Assembly (NCBI RefSeq): GCF_000003605.2
Contig: NW_003123908.1
Coordinates: forward strand, 299,000-348,146
DNA length: 49,147 nucleotides
Reading direction: 5' to 3'
From: Saccoglossus kowalevskii
Taxonomy: Eukaryota; Hemichordata; Enteropneusta; Harrimaniidae
The notes under the pieces were generated by a model, which saw nothing but the letters and a program-made list of their open reading frames with translations, was not told the DNA's origin and ran no database searches. Below, piece after piece: positions 1 through 10,781 of this stretch. The position numbers and the translations under genes are program-made. How positions within the stretch are numbered: the first letter of the stretch is position 1; each line of letters opens with the position of its first letter.

Positions 1-189
1 CCCCCCCCCCATGATTTCAAATGTTTGGCCCCGAAATTCACATGGCATATAATATTTAATTGTTGTAGTCCATTTTTCTTACCCAAATGTGTCAGGAAAA
101 TTGAATAGTAGTGACAATAATACCATAATGTAATTATTATTCACTTTAAACATAACTAGTAAAATTCACATTTTCTGAATCTTTTACAG

Positions 190-320
190 ACCATCGAAAA
201 AAGCCCAGACGTGGTATAATCTTTGAAAAGGGTGGGCATTGGATTCAGAACTCATACCCTGAACTTATATCAGATGCAATACTTGATTTAATGCAGTTGG
301 TTGCACATAATTCAAGATGA
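190..320 (+). CDS. Terminal exon of an alpha/beta-hydrolase-like gene (partial)
   Basis: A pyrimidine-rich acceptor (cttttacag) ends at 189. From there a phase-1 reading frame is open for 42 codons to a TGA at 318-320. The peptide contains a GGHWIQ motif followed by a Tyr-Pro-Glu-Leu-Ile segment and an amphipathic helix (DAILDLMQLV). This resembles the C-terminal catalytic-His loop of alpha/beta hydrolases such as epoxide hydrolases, where a GHW(x)Q motif is followed by Pro-Glu and a last helix. The His in GGHW would be the catalytic-triad His. The upstream exons with the nucleophile lie outside the window, so the family call rests on this short stretch. AATAAA signals follow at 436 and 477. 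An unrelated terminal exon is possible. Confidence 0.6.
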
Positions 321-435
321 CCATTTTCATCTTTGTTTATCCATTTCATTTATTAATTGAGGGTCATTCAACCAAATGCATGTATTTCGGTGTGTATAGT
401 GGAATCACAGTCAGTTAGTGTACAAGTGATAACAA

Positions 436-482
436 AATAAATGCGATCAATTTACCAATATTTAGGCTTGAAATTAAATAAA
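436..482 (+). terminator. Tandem poly(A) signals AATAAA for the left-edge gene
   Basis: AATAAA occurs at 436-441 and again at 477-482, 116 and 157 bases after the TGA of the terminal exon. Both positions are plausible for 3'-end formation of that transcript. Confidence 0.5.
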
Positions 483-1013
483 GAGACAAGTTGAGAAACA
501 CTTTCTTGAAACCGGAATCATCATTCAACTCAGAGGCCAATCAGCGACGACCTCATAGTTAATAAATGACTGCTTTGTGTTTGTGCTCTATGTTCTTTGT
601 GTAATTAGTTGTTTATATGCATGAGATTTTTCCACACAAAAACAACAAATTCGACTGAATTTGGTTAGCTTAATCTTTCCCAAACTGATTCTTATTTTTT
701 TTCGGATTTGTAGGAGACTGAAAAACCCATTTCTAAATTTGACTCTTCATTTAATTTCAAGTTGTATTCAAGATGGCTGCCCCATATAGTAAATACCAGT
801 AAATTGGTCGCATTTATGTTATTATCACATGTACACCAACTGACTGTGAGTGGGTATAAATATCTGCCACAACTAGTTCATAATGTCTTCAATTTATTTT
901 TTTAAGCAATAAAAATAGGATATTGGATGAGAATTAAGTTTTAAATGTATTCTAACACAATCAGGAATTCATATAAGATTACACTTGTTCATAGAGACAG
1001 TATGAGAATGTCA
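483..1013. other. AT-rich intergenic DNA, no gene seen
   Basis: No open frame with convincing splice sites or a protein motif was found here. It separates the left-edge gene from the 23-bp satellite. Confidence 0.5.
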
Positions 1014-2608
1014 TAGGCTATATAGTATTATCCATATAAGCTATATAGTATTATCCATATAGCTATACAGTATTATCCATATAGGTTATATAGTACTATC
1101 CATATAGGCTATACAGTATTATCCATATAGGCTATATAGTATTATCCATATAGGCTATACAGTATTATCCATGTAGCTATACAGTATTATCCATATAGGC
1201 TATATAGTATTATTCATATAGACTATACAGTATTATCCATATAGGCTATACATTATTATCCATATAGCTATACAGTATTATCCATGTAGGCTATACAGTA
1301 TTATTCATATAGGCTATATAGTATTAGCCATATAGGCTTTATAGTATTATCCATATAGGCTATACAGTATTATCCATATAGGCTATACATTATTATCCAT
1401 ATAGGCTATACAGTATTATCCATGTAGGCTATACAGTATTATTCATGTAGGCTATATAGTATTAGCCATATAGGCTTTATAGTATTATCCATATAAGCTA
1501 TATAGTATTATCCATATAGGTTTTATAATATTATCCATATAGGCTGTATAGTATTATCCATATAGGCTATACAGTATTATCCATATAAGATATATAGTAT
1601 TATCCATATAGGCTATACAGTATCATCCATATAAGCTATATAGTATCGTCCATTTAGGCTGTATAACATTATCCATATGGGCTATATAGTATTATCCATA
1701 TAGGCTGTATTCTATTATCTATATAGGTTATATAGTATTATCCATATAGGCTTTATAGTATTATCCATTTAGGCTAGATAGTATTATCCATATAGGCTTT
1801 ATAATATTATCCATTTAGGCTGTATAGTATTATCCATATAGGCTATACAGTATTATCCATATAGGCTAGATAGTATTATCCATATAAGCTATACAGTATT
1901 ATCCATATAGGCTATAGAGTATTATCCATATAGGCTATATAGTATTATCAATATAGGCTATATAGTATTATCCATATAGACTATATAGTATTATCCATAT
2001 AGGCTATATAGTATTATCCATATAGGCTTTATAGTATCATCCATATAGGCTACACAGTATTATCCATATAGGCTATGTAGTATTATCCATATAGGCTTTA
2101 TAGTATCATCCATATAGGCTATACAGTATTATCCATATAGACTATATAGTATTATCCATATAGACTATGTAGTATCATCCATATAGACTATGTAGTATTG
2201 TCCATATAGGCTTTATAGTATTGTCCATATAGGCTTTATAGTATTATCCATATAGACTATGTAGTATTATCCATATAGGCTTTATAGTATTATCCATATA
2301 GGCTTTATAGTATTATCCATATAGACTATGTAGTATTATCCATATAGGCTTTATAGTATCATCCATATAGGCTATATAGTATTATCCATATAGGCTTTAT
2401 AGTATTATCCATATAGACTATGTAGTATTATCCATATAGGCTTTATAGTATCATCCATATAGGCTATATAGTATTATCCATATAGACTATGTAGTATTAT
2501 TCATATAAGCTTTATAGTATTATCCATGTAGGCTTTATAGTACATGTATTATCTATATAGACTATGTAGTATTATTCATATAAGCTATATAGTATTATCC
2601 ATATATAG
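1014..2608. repeat. 23-bp tandem repeat array, about 69 copies
   Basis: The unit is close to GGCTATATAGTATTATCCATA plus TA (23 bases). Some units are 22 bases, having lost one G. It runs almost without interruption for about 1.6 kb. Variants fall into recurring types at the first positions (GGCTATATAG, GGCTATACAG, GGCTTTATAG, GACTATGTAG) and in TTATCC versus TCATCC. From about 2080 onward these types recur in ordered groups, so larger blocks of several units have been copied. The self-complementary CTATATAG in many units can fold. Confidence 0.95.
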
Positions 2609-2764
2609 TCGAGGAGCCAATTTCCACAAGTAGCCTAGAAATTTGATTTTGTAGCATCCCTAGTGCTTAAAATGCTTGAAAATATTTTCAGCTAGAGGGT
2701 CATTTTAGGGTCAATTTTTAGCCCTGTTAAAATGTAAAAAGCTGGCAGCAAAGTTATATTATGG

Positions 2765-5749
2765 GTGTTCAAATTGAGTATGTTCACAGGGCTCCAGGTC
2801 GTTTTTGATTGGTATATTTGTGCAGATGACACTGCGCTACTTACAGCTCACCAAACATTGGTGTGTGTGTGTGTGTGTTTATTAGCAAACCGTAACAAGC
2901 CACAACTAGTTTACTCAAGTGATATGTCACTGCAGGATGTAATTAATGCCGCAGCTACTACTTGCTTAAGTATGTCCACGGATATGTCCAACTGTGAAAG
3001 AACCACATCTGGGAATGCAGAAAGCCCAATGCAGTTACTTTATCATGCTGCACTAATTATCAAGGGTGATTTGACAGATTGCAATGGAATTAATACCAAT
3101 CCAGCTGACAATGAGGACCTCTTGAATGAAAAAGCTAAAGAAATAATAAGCCTTTACTGGGTTTTGAGATGGCTGACTACAAAGAAGGATGTAGAGACCA
3201 GTGAGTTTGGTAATCATAGTTGATGTTGTCAAAATGAAGCAGATGAGCGACATATCACCATGATTAGCCAAGATATTGTACACTGTGCAACACATGGAAG
3301 GAAGAAAATGCATAAACATAACAGTTTAGCCATGACTGTGAGGCACCTGACTGTGTCAAACAAGCTATTATTATCTTGAACCGTTTGGGACATTGTGCGT
3401 CTTATGTTGATATTGAGGTGGTTGACACAAGCTTAGCCCACGCAGAGAATACAGGTGTTGTTATTTCTACCAATATTGTTCCTAGTGCATTTGTCCAAAT
3501 GGCTGCAGATGGTATCATTGAAGAAACTTTAGATGGCAAGCAAACCACTCACTCTACTACATTGGTTGTGTACCAAAGGGGACAGTTTGGTTTAAAGCCA
3601 TTCAGAGTTGTACATGCAGACCATACTGTCAGGAGAAAAGCATTAATTGAAACAGACTATGTTCATAATATTCTGGAGTGTGGATTATTTGGTAAGAGAC
3701 CAACTGTCACATACCTCTTCAACAGCATCAATGTTGAATGGCACCAACGTAACAAAGACCTGGAAAAAAGTCAATTATCAATGGATCTGGTATGCGCAAT
3801 TCTCCGCATATACCCTACTAAGTTGTTTTAAGTGGATATCAACCATATGTCTAATCCAGAGAGACAAGTAGTATCCAGCTGGAGTTCCTTTAATGCACTT
3901 CAATGTACTTCAATGTAATAAACCACCAACCACAGAGATTGGTTACTATGCCCTATGATTGCAGGTTCTCCAACTGAATTTAGCGTTGTGTATACAGTCA
4001 TGAAGCAAGTTCACGAAGGTGCTGGGACAGGCAGAATCACATTCGACTTGGCGATTTATGTAAAAGAAAAGAAACTGCAGTGGAGACATGGAGAACAGTT
4101 TAATGAGACTGTGATCAGAAAGGGTGGTTTCCATATAGCTCTCAACTACTTGGCTGTTTATAGGGAAGCGCTTTGCAAACACAGGTCTAGAAGATCTTCT
4201 CATATAATCTAACACATATGGCGCTAACACAGCATCTTCTCTACTAAATGGTAATTCCTACAATCGTGGTGTTAGAGCTTATAAACTAGTGCTGGAAATC
4301 ACCTGAACACCAGATACATATGATGAAAGTTTAAACAGATAGATTGAAATATTCAGAGATCAAGCTGTAAAGAAAGGTGAAATAGTTGAGGAATTTGAAG
4401 AATTGTACAGAGATCTACGTGACATTCAACACAATTTCACGCCAGAACTCTTATATTGACTGACCGAGAGAACTAGAGACTGGAAGCTACATTTGTCTGC
4501 TGGAATGGTGCCTTTTTTAATGCATGGATAGAACCAAATACTCAACATGGTTACCCATGTATCTTTCTGATATGAATCAACTGCAATACACTAGCCCCCA
4601 GGTATATGAAGAGGGAAATCACCCTGTTAGTCGCTCGAATACACATTACAGTCAGGTTTGGACAGATATGGCCCTAGAACAGTCTGTCAACCTGGATTCC
4701 AAGAAACGTGGTGGGATAACAACTGCAACAAAAGACGTGTGTAGTCTGCAGATGAATGAATTTATTAGTGTGCGCAAGGAATTAATAAAACAGCGTCTGA
4801 CGAGAAATGAAAGTGATGTGCAGAAGCTTCTGACAGTATTTCACATCAGAGTTGATAATAAATCCATTCACAGTTGCAGGAGTTGTGGTACTAACAGAAA
4901 TGAGACCTAATATGGTGTATGCTGAGGAAATTGATAAAGAACATATGAATAAGTTCATTCAAGAATGAAAAGCTTCTGGGATTCCATACCACATTTGAAA
5001 TTAATAACATTTGCAAATCTAGTACAAAAGAAAGCAGTAAAGACAAAAGATGAGAAAGTTAAGAATGTGATTGCTGACAGAATTGTTTGGAAGACTGATA
5101 ATTGCAGCAACAACCCGGGATGTTGATCTGAAAAACGTACTGCCATATGAACTATCTGCAGTTTCTTTTGCACTGGCACATTCGGATGGAACTCTAAGAA
5201 AGAATAATAAGAGCATTTTGTTGGCAGAACTTGACTGGCTATAGCCGTGGTTTCGCAGCGTTTTGGGTAAACCACGGCTAGACTGGCTACGGTGCAAATG
5301 ACCAAATCAGCAGTAAATATTCTGGTGCTAACACATCTGTACCTAGATAGTGGAGCAAGTATATCAACAATCCTGTCACCAAAACTAATCTAAGTGCATA
5401 TTTATGTGAAAGATGGTGTCATATAGATCTAGAAATGTTGACTGCAGGTAAAACTGTCATTCTCGCTGGTGGATTTATAAATGGAATGGATGATGTGGCC
5501 ATTTCATTTAATCTAGTACAGCCCAATGATGTTCTAAGATCTGACTATGAGGAGGCTGACACACGCCTTGTCTTTCATGCAGCACATGCTTCCAACACGT
5601 ACTCAAGAGTTGTCATACAATCACCTGATAGAGATGTTGCTGTGTTGAGTGTATATGCAAAGAGGTCACTTAGTTGCAGTGATGTAGATATAGGCCTGTC
5701 AAAACGACCACCTACTCTGGTGAAAAATACCGGTTATTTTTCATTATGA
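2765..5749 (+). pseudogene. Decayed copy of a multicopy invertebrate ORF family, probably mobile-element linked
   Basis: Successive open pieces in shifting frames (about 2765-3223, 3226-3330, 3376-3831, 3955-4212, 4260-4520, 4524-4880, 5040-5230, 5435-5749) read in order as one long protein. Landmarks I recognise from a large family of uncharacterised proteins in cnidarian, mollusc and other invertebrate genomes are NRLGHCASY, EETLDGKQTTHSTTLVVYQR, SPTEFSVVYTVMK, FHIALNYLAVY, SQVWTDMALEQSVNLDSK, ALAHSDGTLRKN, and finally EEADTRLVFHAAHAS followed by VVIQSPDRDVAVL. The last pair of acidic motifs resembles a PIN/FEN-like nuclease fold, but that is my inference. Stops and frameshifts are frequent and the frame stops matching after about 5700, so it is not functional. 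I cannot assign a transposon class. Confidence 0.75.
5233..5289. mobile_element. 39-bp hairpin insertion with 9-bp target duplication
   Basis: GACTGGCTA occurs at 5233-5241 and again at 5281-5289. Between them 5242-5280 is a hairpin with perfect 12-base arms (TAGCCGTGGTTT and AAACCACGGCTA) and a 15-base loop. It interrupts the decayed reading frame at 2765-5749, just after the conserved LRKN segment. The layout fits a tiny fold-back insertion that duplicated 9 bases of target. Confidence 0.7.
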
Positions 5750-7140
5750 AACAACAAATTTAGATAATAAAAAAAATTCGAAAAATATATTCTGTATACA
5801 CGGAATCGTAGCGTATTAAACGAATTCACGCATTCAAAGCTACGACAGTCTTTTTCCAAAGCAACACAGGGAAAATCTGTAGATGTTTGCTGAAAATTTA
5901 ACGTACTTCCGGATATGTTAATTACAATCATATGTGTATGACGTCATCATCCATTCTGACCCCTGGTTTTCTATGGCTCTATGCCCTTTATGTTTATTCA
6001 ACATGTTGTCAAACACATCGTCTACCCGGAAGAGAGCATCATCGAACCAGCATGGGCAGTCAACGATCAAGAATTTTTCAATTCCTGATAAAACAACTTG
6101 GTCGTTATATTAGATACATTCATGTCTCAGGTGAATCCTTAAGTGATGCCCAGACTGCACTAGTCCATGATTGTTATAAATAATTTTGTTTGTTTTTGAC
6201 ATGTAGTAATGTACCTTTGGTGGAGAGTTGCAGTTTACATTGAGTAGTGTAGATTTACTCCCCATTTGGATACCTGTGCGAGTGTAGTTAATTAAATGCG
6301 AGTCTATTTAATCTTTCTTTTTACCTCCATGATTTAACCCTATGCGTTTTAATCATGTCCCATTCTGGACGTGAATGCTGTGCTGTGCTGTGCTGTGCTG
6401 TGCACAACAAGTCGTCTAATACACTAGACATAAAGCATTTAGTATTGCAGTTGCTGTACGCATTTCATTTGTAGGTACAGCTGTTTTAGCAGCATGCCAG
6501 AAAAGATAAGGAAAGCACCATACAATACATCTTATTGCCAGAGATTGGATGATTTTGTACAGTTCTGATCAAAAATCAAATTTTTCATTCACTGTATGTA
6601 TATACACTGTACACAGTAGTGCATGGCAAGATAAGCTTTTTTTTCATTGTGTTGTCTTATTGTAATTATTTCTTGATTAATGTAAGTATTGAGATGATAT
6701 ATTTTCAGAATTATCCCACCACTCAAAGCAAGACATATATAAGATAAGGAAGTATATTAATCCCTCTTTTGAACAAAGACTTTCTGTGCGTGTGTTCATC
6801 TGTCTGGAGCTATTTCTCTCACATGCTCTGATCGATCACTTTCTAACTTAACACAAAGATCATGTATGGTGACATACATATGCACCTGGATTTTCTTTAC
6901 CATCAGATCTAATTGGCTGAATTCTGTGCCCTGAACCATTCTTCAGATATGAAAAGGGGAGATTTTATTGATCATGATGATGCATTTGGGTGCTAGTCAT
7001 ATTTCTTTGAATGTAATGATAGATTCTGTTCAATGTTGGTGCACATTGATGTATGTTTTTTGGGGGGTGGGTTTTTGCATTTCAATGATTGTCAGATTTG
7101 CATTGAATATAAACTCAGCTTTCATATAAGGAGTAGCCGC
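5750..7140. other. Noncoding stretch with a (GCTGT)n microsatellite
   Basis: After the decayed reading frame ends, no convincing exon is visible. A short pentanucleotide run (GCTGT, about 5 copies) lies at 6377-6403. The open frame at 5932-6183 has no recognisable motif, though it may be residual sequence of the decayed element. Confidence 0.5.
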
Positions 7141-7197
7141 ACAAAAACTCATTTCCATATGTCGCATACGACTTGTTTACCACTTCCATGTGACTGA

Positions 7198-7292
7198 GAA
7201 TGTTCTAGAACTGTGCTGTGTCTGGGTGGAATTTTTAGAAGCTGGTTAAATAGGTAATAGGACACTGTAGAAGGTAATGGAACATTCTAGAA
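7198..7292 (+). promoter_or_regulatory. Two perfect heat-shock-element-like triplets
   Basis: GAATGTTCTAGAA at 7198-7210 and GAACATTCTAGAA at 7280-7292 both match the canonical HSF1 site of three alternating pentamers (GAAnnTTCnnGAA) with no mismatch. They lie 160 and 78 bases upstream of a TATATATA box at 7358. Binding is inferred from motif match only. Confidence 0.6.
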
Positions 7293-7357
7293 ATTTGTCG
7301 TAAATTCCAGACTCATTATGTATGCTGATGTAATGGTCTCTTTATAGACAGTGTGGG

Positions 7358-7393
7358 TATATATAGGGGAGTTGTTCAGCACTGAGTTCAGAT
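7358..7393 (+). promoter_or_regulatory. TATA box plus initiator-like site
   Basis: TATATATA at 7358-7365 is followed 32 bases later by TCAGAT at 7388-7393, with the likely start at A7390. The spacing is right for a core promoter. Plus-strand AATAAA signals occur at about 7678 and at 7751-7756, so a short transcript of a few hundred bases is possible. This U3-R-like layout also fits a solo LTR, but I could not find clear LTR ends or a target duplication. Confidence 0.5.
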
Positions 7394-7721
7394 CGGAGAT
7401 CTCGTTGTATTGGAGTTTAAGTATCTAGTTATTGGAGGTTTGGAGTTTTACCGCGTTATTGTACTTGATGTTTGCAGAGTATAATAATACCAGTACCAGT
7501 TGAAACCTCATCTGTTGGCTCCGTGTTCGTATTTTATCATCGCCGCCAGGGAAGTCTTTTTATTACTGTTGCCATTTTGGTATTTGAACCATCACACCTG
7601 TACTATACCAATTACGGTAATATTACGTTGCGTGTGACATCATATCACTATCACTGTATGAAAGAAGTGTTGAAAATTAATAAATGAAAGCTGCTTCTTT
7701 TAAGTGCTTTTCAATTGCCTT

Positions 7722-7727
7722 TTTATT
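7722..7727 (-). terminator. Poly(A) signal of gene A
   Basis: TTTATT on the plus strand reads AATAAA on the minus strand, about 136 bases after the gene A stop codon at 7863-7865. Confidence 0.6.
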
Positions 7728-7862
7728 ATACCACGTATAGGTGCATGTGCAATAAAATATGCCTATGTTCATGTTGTCTTGTGTGCATTATAATAAGTCG
7801 GAACTTGTCAAAGTCGTAGACAAGCGAATAACATTCATGAGTAAGGTTTTTGTGCCTCTAAT

Positions 7863-7942
7863 TTAATCTCCACCGCCGGGCATTGGAATCATGTAATCAG
7901 GTACCTCAGCACAGGATTGACAGTCATCCTGGTCATCACAGT
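7863..7942 (-). CDS. Gene A Cys-tail exon and stop
   Basis: Acceptor aatttccag, phase 1. It encodes CDDQDDCQSC followed by AEVPDYMIPMPGGGD and TAA. Three cysteines outside the lectin fold could make interchain disulfides; gene B has the matching short tail. Confidence 0.8.
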
Positions 7943-10781
7943 CTGGAAATTAGAGAGAGAGAAATTTAGTATTTTTATATTGATGTAACAGTCCTTGAAT
8001 GATAAAACTGACTAAACATGAGCTCATTGAACATCTAGAAATAATGTACAAGTTGTTTGGTGTCATAAACGCGTTCTATACTACGTCTACGACAAAACAC
8101 CATATTGACCGAAATTTGAAGAATCTTTTACTTTCTTTGAAACATTAATATATCATCTGTCCATTATTTGCCAATGACTGCAGGGATTTTGTTGCGAGCG
8201 AAACACCTAACTTTCAAACTTAATAGTATTTTAACCACTACTGTGCCATCACGTCCAATGTTCCAATTTACCATGATCAAAGAAACAGTTATATTATGTA
8301 AATCATCTAGTTGATTGTGACCTTTTGATAATTGTAAATACCTTTTAAAAATGCCAATGCATTCTGAATTCATTCACATGAATCACTCAAACACTTATTG
8401 ATGACAGATGGGAATGCCAATTGCATAATTAATTTTGCCTTCATTTTAAAATTTAGTCATGTTTACTTACTGAAGTACATGCATATGTATCCTTTTTCAT
8501 CCATGCAGTTATCCTCCTGCCATTTATAGTACGTGTCTTCCCTTGAATATATAATGATATGCATCAGTTAATATAAAAGTACATATTTTTTAAAATTTCC
8601 ACAAAACCTTAATATTTTACTTGCAGGTAATTAGATTAATACTATAACACTGTCAATCGGTTTATATAACAATACGATATAACATTTGACTAATCTACAT
8701 AAAAGTATTCTTCACCATTGAGTTATTAAGGGATACTTAATATGTTAACTTCCTTCTTTAGTGGAAAACTAGTTTTGTCTCACAAGCATAGGTTTGTTAT
8801 GCCTTCAGAATACAATCGACCCGAAGTGTCAAGTGTTTTTGCAAAACAAAAGTGGATAAAGGTTTTTCAGGTAAAATTAACAAGTGTATGGCATTTTAGG
8901 TAATTGTTTATAACCAAAACCTCTAGTTCAAGAGTGCTGACCAATAACAACACACAGCAAGCATTGTAGTCTCTTGGTATATTACCCGTTCATCGCATAG
9001 GTCCCATTTTGAATATCATAATAGATTAGCCTACCTGACAGATATACAGTCATTCATGTTATTTCCTTGTGCACCGTACCAGTTTTCATAACAATCCCCT
9101 GGGGTAACAACACTGCCATCAATCCAAGAATATGTCCCTTCCATCATTATGTCATTCAACCCAATCCATAAACCATCGTCAATCATTTCTACGGCATCGC
9201 CATCTGTGATTGTTACCGAAATGTGAAAGAATGCAATGGGAGTGTCCACAGTTGCAAGCATTCCTCCATCAGCTTGGCATGCAGCTGCTGCTTCCCACCA
9301 GCACTTCTTTTGCAGAAATATTTTATACTCTATACAAGAACATACTGGACCATGTACTGTAAAATACAAGAGAATCGTGGTAAACATGGTAAGAACGGCT
9401 AAACCACACTTCACTGCTGCCGAAAATAATGAATATACTGTGTTACGATATCATCTAATTGGTCAATTATGTTAGGTGCACTTGCACATTTCACTTAAGC
9501 TTTTGATTAGTCGTTCTCACGACCAAATATTGTCAATTCAAAATACTGTTTTCTAGGTTTTATTTAATTAATGAAAGACAACATAAGCAATCAGAATAGT
9601 TTAAATGGCATTTTTTCTAATCCTCGTTATTTTTACGTTACCGTAGCGTCATGGATAGAGGGCGTGACTTATAGGAAGTGAATATTTCGATTGTGTTGAG
9701 AGACTTCTGTTAGCTATACTATTCAATGTTCATTGCATATTGTTGTGGACATGTTAATTCCATGCTTTGAGTTGTTCCATCATCGTGAATGATGCTGTTG
9801 TCAACTATGACAACTAAGTGGTTGATCAGATTGCTTTAATATTCATTGTATGTAGAGATATTTTTGGTTTCTTAATTTGTATTTGTTATTTACCACATTA
9901 GTTGAATGATGTATGTTATTTAACTGAAATATACAGGTATAAATTGCATTCAATTTAGAAGTTGGGTCTCATTTGCTTGTTCTGTTAGAAGTAGTTTGTA
10001 ACGTATAATTACCTTCACATCCATCAATTGGAGGAGGGTTTGTGGGTTCTTCAGATGAACTATCACTTGAAGAGCTACCAGAGCTACTTGAAGAACTACC
10101 ACTACTGCTTGATCCACTTGACCCACCACTGCTACTGGAGCCACTTGAACTACGACTGCCACTGGAGCCAGTACTATTAGAACCACTGCTTTCCGAGCTA
10201 CTAGACTTAGAACTTCCACTGGAGCTCTTTGAACTATCACTTGGAGAGCTACTAGAGCCACTTGAACTACGACTGCCACTGGAGCCAGTACTATTAGAAC
10301 CACTGCTTTCCGAGCTACTTGACTTAGAACTTTCACTGGAGCTCTTTGAACTATCACTTGGAGAGCTACTAGAGCCACTTGAACTACGACTGCCACTGGA
10401 GCCAGTACTATTAGAACCACTGCTTTCCGAGCTACTTGACTTAGAACTTCTACTGGAGCTCTTTGAACTATCACTTGGAGAGCCACTAGAGCCACTTGAA
10501 CTACGACTGTTACTGGAGCCAGTACTATTAGAACCACTGCTTTCCGAGCTACTTGACTTAGAACTTCCACTGGAGCTCTTTGAACTATCACTTGGAGAGC
10601 TACTAGAGCCACTTGAACTACGACTGCTACTAGAGCCAGTACTATTAGAACTACTGCTTTCCGAGCTACTTGACTTAACACTTGAACCACTTGAGTGACC
10701 ACTGCTTTTTGTTTCTTCTGACTTACTACCACTGCTACTGGAGTCACTTGAGGTATCACCTTCCGCACCAAACGTTCGTTT
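7863..10781 (-). CDS. Gene A: Ser-rich C-type lectin domain protein (signal-peptide exon not found)
   Basis: Minus-strand exons join with matching phases: 10781-10013 (phase 0 in, 1 out), 9356-9035 (out 2), 8541-8471 (out 1), 7942-7863 (stop). They total 1242 bases, 413 residues plus stop. Order: about 256 Ser/Gly-rich residues, then a C-type lectin domain with CWWEAAAAC, GLWIGLND, YSWIDGS, NWYGAQGNNMNDC, KWQEDNC and GYIC, then a Cys-rich tail (CDDQDDCQSC). By analogy with gene B, a signal-peptide exon should lie above 10781, but I did not find it. The four CTLD cysteines are present. The EPN/QPD sugar-selectivity triplet is not, being replaced around AQGNN. The protein is probably secreted; ligand unknown. 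Gene B at 19670-23875 is its divergent paralogue. Confidence 0.85.
8471..8541 (-). CDS. Gene A CTLD-end exon
   Basis: 71 bases, with acceptor attcaag and donor TTCA|gtaagt. The phase-2 junction rebuilds an Arg codon. It encodes EDTYYKWQEDNCMDEKGYIC, which are the last two disulfide cysteines of the C-type lectin fold. It aligns with gene B exon 23547-23620. Confidence 0.85.
9035..9356 (-). CDS. Gene A main CTLD exon
   Basis: The acceptor is tgtattttacag just above 9356; the donor is GTCAG|gtaggc at 9035. The split codon G|TA joins it in phase to the Ser-rich exon. It holds the N-terminal Cys pair (CSC), the WWEAAAAC helix, the WIGL core and the DC before the long-loop strand. An ATG at 9412-9414 upstream gives a signal-like peptide in the same frame, but the strong acceptor and the phase match with gene B favour splicing. 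A shorter alternative start there remains possible. Confidence 0.8.
9357..10012 (-). other. Gene A intron between Ser-rich and CTLD exons
   Basis: A phase-1 intron of 656 bases with gtaatt and acag ends. Nothing else was recognised inside it. Confidence 0.7.
10013..10781 (-). CDS. Gene A Ser-rich exon with 39-residue repeats
   Basis: The acceptor (caatag) sits just above 10781 and the donor is GAAG|gtaatt at 10013/10012. The correct frame starts KRTFG, has no internal ATG start and is open for 769 bases. Composition is dominated by Ser, Gly, Lys and Glu, with SSKSSSSESS and SSSSPSDSS motifs, ending DSSSEEPTNPPPIDGCE. A 117-base unit (39 residues) recurs, with markers at 10151, 10268, 10385, 10502 and 10619. 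The longer ATG-started open frames on either strand here (Leu/Glu-rich and Val/Ala-rich) are shadows of this repeat. The Ser-x-Glu and Ser-Asp sites suit secretory-pathway kinases. Confidence 0.85.

Noticed and set aside
1014..2608. CCATATAGG units as CArG boxes (SRF sites)
   Set aside because: The spacer between CC and GG is five A/T bases, not the required six, so it is a near miss repeated by the satellite.
5932..6183. Open frame after the decayed element as its C-terminal part
   Set aside because: I could not match it to the end of the family with any confidence.
7472..7687. 71-codon open frame downstream of the TATA box
   Set aside because: It begins with TTG rather than ATG and has no recognisable motif. 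It may be LTR or untranslated sequence.
10042..10698. Leu/Glu-rich 218-codon open frame on plus strand
   Set aside because: It is the antisense shadow of the gene A Ser-rich repeat exon, starts on a non-ATG codon and has no splice context.
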